Assembly (NCBI GenBank): GCA_026393735.1
Contig: JAPKZP010000125.1
Coordinates: 1 to 7,576 of the forward strand
Reading direction: 5' to 3'
DNA: 7,576 bases
From: Acidobacteriota bacterium
GTDB taxonomy: Bacteria; Acidobacteriota; Vicinamibacteria; Vicinamibacterales; JAKQTR01
The position numbers and the translations under genes are program-made. Positions 6,017 through 7,576 of this stretch are shown in pieces (positions within the stretch are counted from its first letter, which is position 1; each line of letters starts with the position of its first letter). Under the pieces are notes generated by a model, which worked only from the letters and a program-made list of their open reading frames with translations, ran no database searches and was not told where the DNA came from.

Positions 6017-7025
6017 GCATCTCGACGAGATCACCGTCGCGGAGATGATCGATCGGCTGCCGGCGGGCGTGGAACTCACGGCGATTCGTCAGAGGGGGAC
6101 CAGCCGGCTGCCGGATCCAACGAATTGCGTCGGCAGGGGAGACGGCGTCCTGTTGTTCGGCCAGGCCGATGCGCTCGAGCGTGCCCGCATCGCGCTGGGC
6201 CGCGCCGAGCCCGGACGCTTCGCGAAGGACCGCGCGACGCTCGACGTGGTGCGCGTGTTTGTGTCGCGGCCGGCCGTGGTCGGCACGGCCGTCGGCGAGC
6301 TGCGATTTCCCGATGGCGTCGTCGCCAAGGTCGCGGAGGTGCGCCGCGGCGATGCCGTCCTGCTGCCTGCGCCCGACCTTGTGCTGGAGTACGGCGACCG
6401 CGTCGGCGCCATTCTGCCGAGGGACGCGATCCCCGCGCTGCGCAAGTTCTTCGGCGACTCGCTGAAGTCGGCGGCGGAGTTCTCCTACGTATCGGTGGGT
6501 CTCGGCATGTCGCTCGGCGTGCTGCTGGGGCTCGTCACGATCCCGATCCCTGGCATCGGCGCGTTCTCGCTCGGGCTCGCAGGCGGCCCGCTGATTGTCG
6601 CGCTCGTGCTGGGCAGAATCGGGCGCAGCGGATCGCTGTCCTGGCACATGCCGCTGGCGGCGAACCTGACCCTTCGCAGTTTCGGTCTCACGCTCTTCCT
6701 TGCGGCGGTCGGGATCGGCTCAGGCGCGCTCTTCGTGGAGACCATCTCGAAGACCGGCTTCACCTTCCTCGCGATGGGCGCTGCGATCGTGCTCAGCGCT
6801 TTTCTGACCGTGATGCTCTTCGGGCAGTACGTTTTCAGGATGTCCACCGACGACCTGTTCGGCGTGGTCTCCGGCACCGCGGGGAACCCGGCCATCCTGG
6901 CGTACGCCAACAAGGCCGTGCAGAGCGACGGGATCGACGCCGCGTTCGCGACCATCTACGCATCGACGACCATCCTGAAGATTGTCTGCGCACAGGTGGC
7001 GATGGGAATCTTCGGATCTCCATGA
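5439..7025 (+). CDS. AspT/YidE/YbjL-type antiporter with two RCK_C domains
   Basis: A 528-residue inner-membrane transporter of the aspartate:alanine exchanger family. The layout is typical: an N-terminal membrane half (helices at about residues 10-175), a soluble centre with two TrkA_C/RCK_C-like domains (about 189-265 and 268-345), and a second membrane half (about 350-528). The duplicated family motifs are visible: G-L-V-M-F-L-Y-G-I-G-I-Q-Y-G in the first half against G-L-T-L-F-L-A-A-V-G-I-G-S-G in the second, and A-G-A-M-T-S-T-P-A-L against S-G-T-A-G-N-P-A-I-L. The second RCK_C domain has V-F-V-S-R-P-A-V-V-G-T-A-V-G-E-L. The start at 5439 follows GAGGGAG (5428-5434), which lies in the last codons of the serine dehydratase. 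AspT exchanges aspartate for alanine; other members are uncharacterised, so the substrate here is open. Its pairing with a serine dehydratase suggests serine, pyruvate or another amino or organic acid. Confidence 0.88.
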   Translation: MLDALKVVLEHSPLLALFAVIGIGYALGQISIGGFSLGVGAVLFAGLAVGAIAPGATPPGLVNSIGLVMFLYGIGIQYGRNFFAGLRGPGLKWNLLGAIGVLVSLVVALAIGRAVGVSPAHALGLFAGAMTSTPALQAAIDAAGNRDPAIGYSVAYPLGVVGPILCLYAFTKLYTPRLAPIAPPPQALELTLEHLDEITVAEMIDRLPAGVELTAIRQRGTSRLPDPTNCVGRGDGVLLFGQADALERARIALGRAEPGRFAKDRATLDVVRVFVSRPAVVGTAVGELRFPDGVVAKVAEVRRGDAVLLPAPDLVLEYGDRVGAILPRDAIPALRKFFGDSLKSAAEFSYVSVGLGMSLGVLLGLVTIPIPGIGAFSLGLAGGPLIVALVLGRIGRSGSLSWHMPLAANLTLRSFGLTLFLAAVGIGSGALFVETISKTGFTFLAMGAAIVLSAFLTVMLFGQYVFRMSTDDLFGVVSGTAGNPAILAYANKAVQSDGIDAAFATIYASTTILKIVCAQVAMGIFGSP

Positions 7026-7105
7026 CGCGCCTGGCGTCACTCCCTTCGCCCGGCGCCACATAGAGGCCTTCCAGCGGTCGGGACAACCAAGGTAAGCTCG
7101 GCGCG

Positions 7106-7576
7106 ATGAATCAGACGCATAGTGCCTTACAGCGCAATCGCAGCAGCAACGCATCGGACACTCCTCGCCGACGGGTCCTTGACCCGATCGACCGGGTGTC
7201 GGAGGTGCTGTTCGGGCTGATCATGGTGCTCACCTTCACCGGGTCGTTGAGCGTGGCAGAGGCGGGGCGCGAAGACGTCCGCGCCATGCTCGTCGGCGCG
7301 TTAGGCTGCAACCTGGCTTGGGGCATCATCGACGCGATCCTGTACCTCATGGGGAGCCTCGCCGAGAAAGGGAGCGCGCTCGCGACGTTTCGCGCGGTGC
7401 GTGCCGCCGTGAACCCCGAGGAGGGCAGGCGGCATCTCGCCGAGGCGCTCCCGCCCGGGTTGGCCGGCCTCCTCGACGATGACGAACTGGAGAAGATACG
7501 GCTGCGACTGGAAAGGCTGCCCGAACCAACGGCACCGCCGGGGTTGAGCCGGGACGACTGGCAAGGGGCGCTGGGC
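7106..7576 (+). CDS. VIT1/CCC1-like membrane protein, 5' part only
   Basis: An open frame of 157 codons with no stop before the window ends, so the C-terminus is missing. The product has a polar, Arg-rich start of about 30 residues, then L-D-P-I-D-R-V-S-E-V-L-F-G-L-I-M-V-L with a helix at about 33-51 and A-E-A-G-R-E. A second helix lies at about 61-84 with G-A-L-G-C-N-L-A-W-G-I-I-D. A charged segment (about 85-150) with heptad-like acidic and basic residues follows. As I recall, proteins with this pattern are annotated as VIT1/CCC1 (vacuolar iron/manganese transporter) family or as uncharacterised membrane proteins, with further helices expected beyond the window edge. Metal transport is therefore only a family-level guess. 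It starts 80 bases after the antiporter stop on the same strand. The ribosome site is weak (AAGG at 7089-7092), so it may have its own promoter. Confidence 0.6.
   Translation, partial: MNQTHSALQRNRSSNASDTPRRRVLDPIDRVSEVLFGLIMVLTFTGSLSVAEAGREDVRAMLVGALGCNLAWGIIDAILYLMGSLAEKGSALATFRAVRAAVNPEEGRRHLAEALPPGLAGLLDDDELEKIRLRLERLPEPTAPPGLSRDDWQGALG

Noticed and set aside
5397..6647. A 416-codon minus-strand open frame opposite the antiporter
   Set aside because: Arg/Gln/Asp-rich shadow of a conserved membrane protein; no ribosome site or family motif.
7027..7058. A possible terminator after the antiporter gene (GCGCC/GGCGC or TGGCG/CGCCA arms)
   Set aside because: Only five-base stems with 17-20 base loops and no T-run; expected by chance in GC-rich sequence.
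7111..7564. Minus-strand open frames opposite the last partial gene
   Set aside because: No motifs, and the plus strand encodes helices and motifs of a recognisable membrane protein.
1..7576. CRISPR arrays, tRNA or rRNA genes, insertion sequences
   Set aside because: No regularly spaced repeats, RNA gene signatures or transposase-like frames were seen on either strand.

Overview
The window is GC-rich, densely coding bacterial DNA. Stop-poor antisense frames, Shine-Dalgarno-led starts, a Tat/lipoprotein signal with Ser after the lipid-bearing Cys, and the overall gene types suggest a high-GC Gram-negative soil or environmental bacterium. Acidobacteriota or a proteobacterium would fit, but no taxonomic marker is present, so this is only an inference.

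Layout. Positions 16-3616 on the minus strand hold a tight three-gene membrane-transport operon. In transcription order it runs: a SulP anion transporter with a C-terminal STAS domain, a Ca2+/H+ antiporter of the CAX type, and a six-helix ion channel with a K+-type selectivity filter. The gaps are 13 and 12 bases, and each downstream gene has a GAGG ribosome site lying next to or across the upstream stop. Positions 3617-3910 are a divergent intergenic region rich in dyad symmetry, including a 41-base near-perfect hairpin, an imperfect tandem repeat, and a small stem-loop joined to a perfect 12-base palindrome. From 3911 the plus strand carries an iron-sulfur L-serine dehydratase, then an AspT/YidE/YbjL-type antiporter (5439-7025), then the 5' part of a VIT1/CCC1-like membrane protein that runs off the window (7106-7576).

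The most unusual element is the serine dehydratase. It has all the family signatures, including three cluster cysteines spaced 42 and 11 residues apart. It is preceded by a twin-arginine motif and a lipobox, so it looks like an exported, membrane-anchored form of an enzyme that is normally cytosolic. Its 3' end is also odd: the conserved reading ends at about 5428, no stop follows, and the frame runs on through the antiporter gene to 6016. A single-base change near 5428 would restore a short tail containing a cysteine and a stop at 5452-5454, overlapping the antiporter start.

Working together: the serine dehydratase and the antiporter look like a translationally coupled pair that could join serine deamination to exchange of an amino acid or organic acid. 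The minus-strand operon looks like a separate inorganic-ion homeostasis unit (anion, Ca2+, K+).
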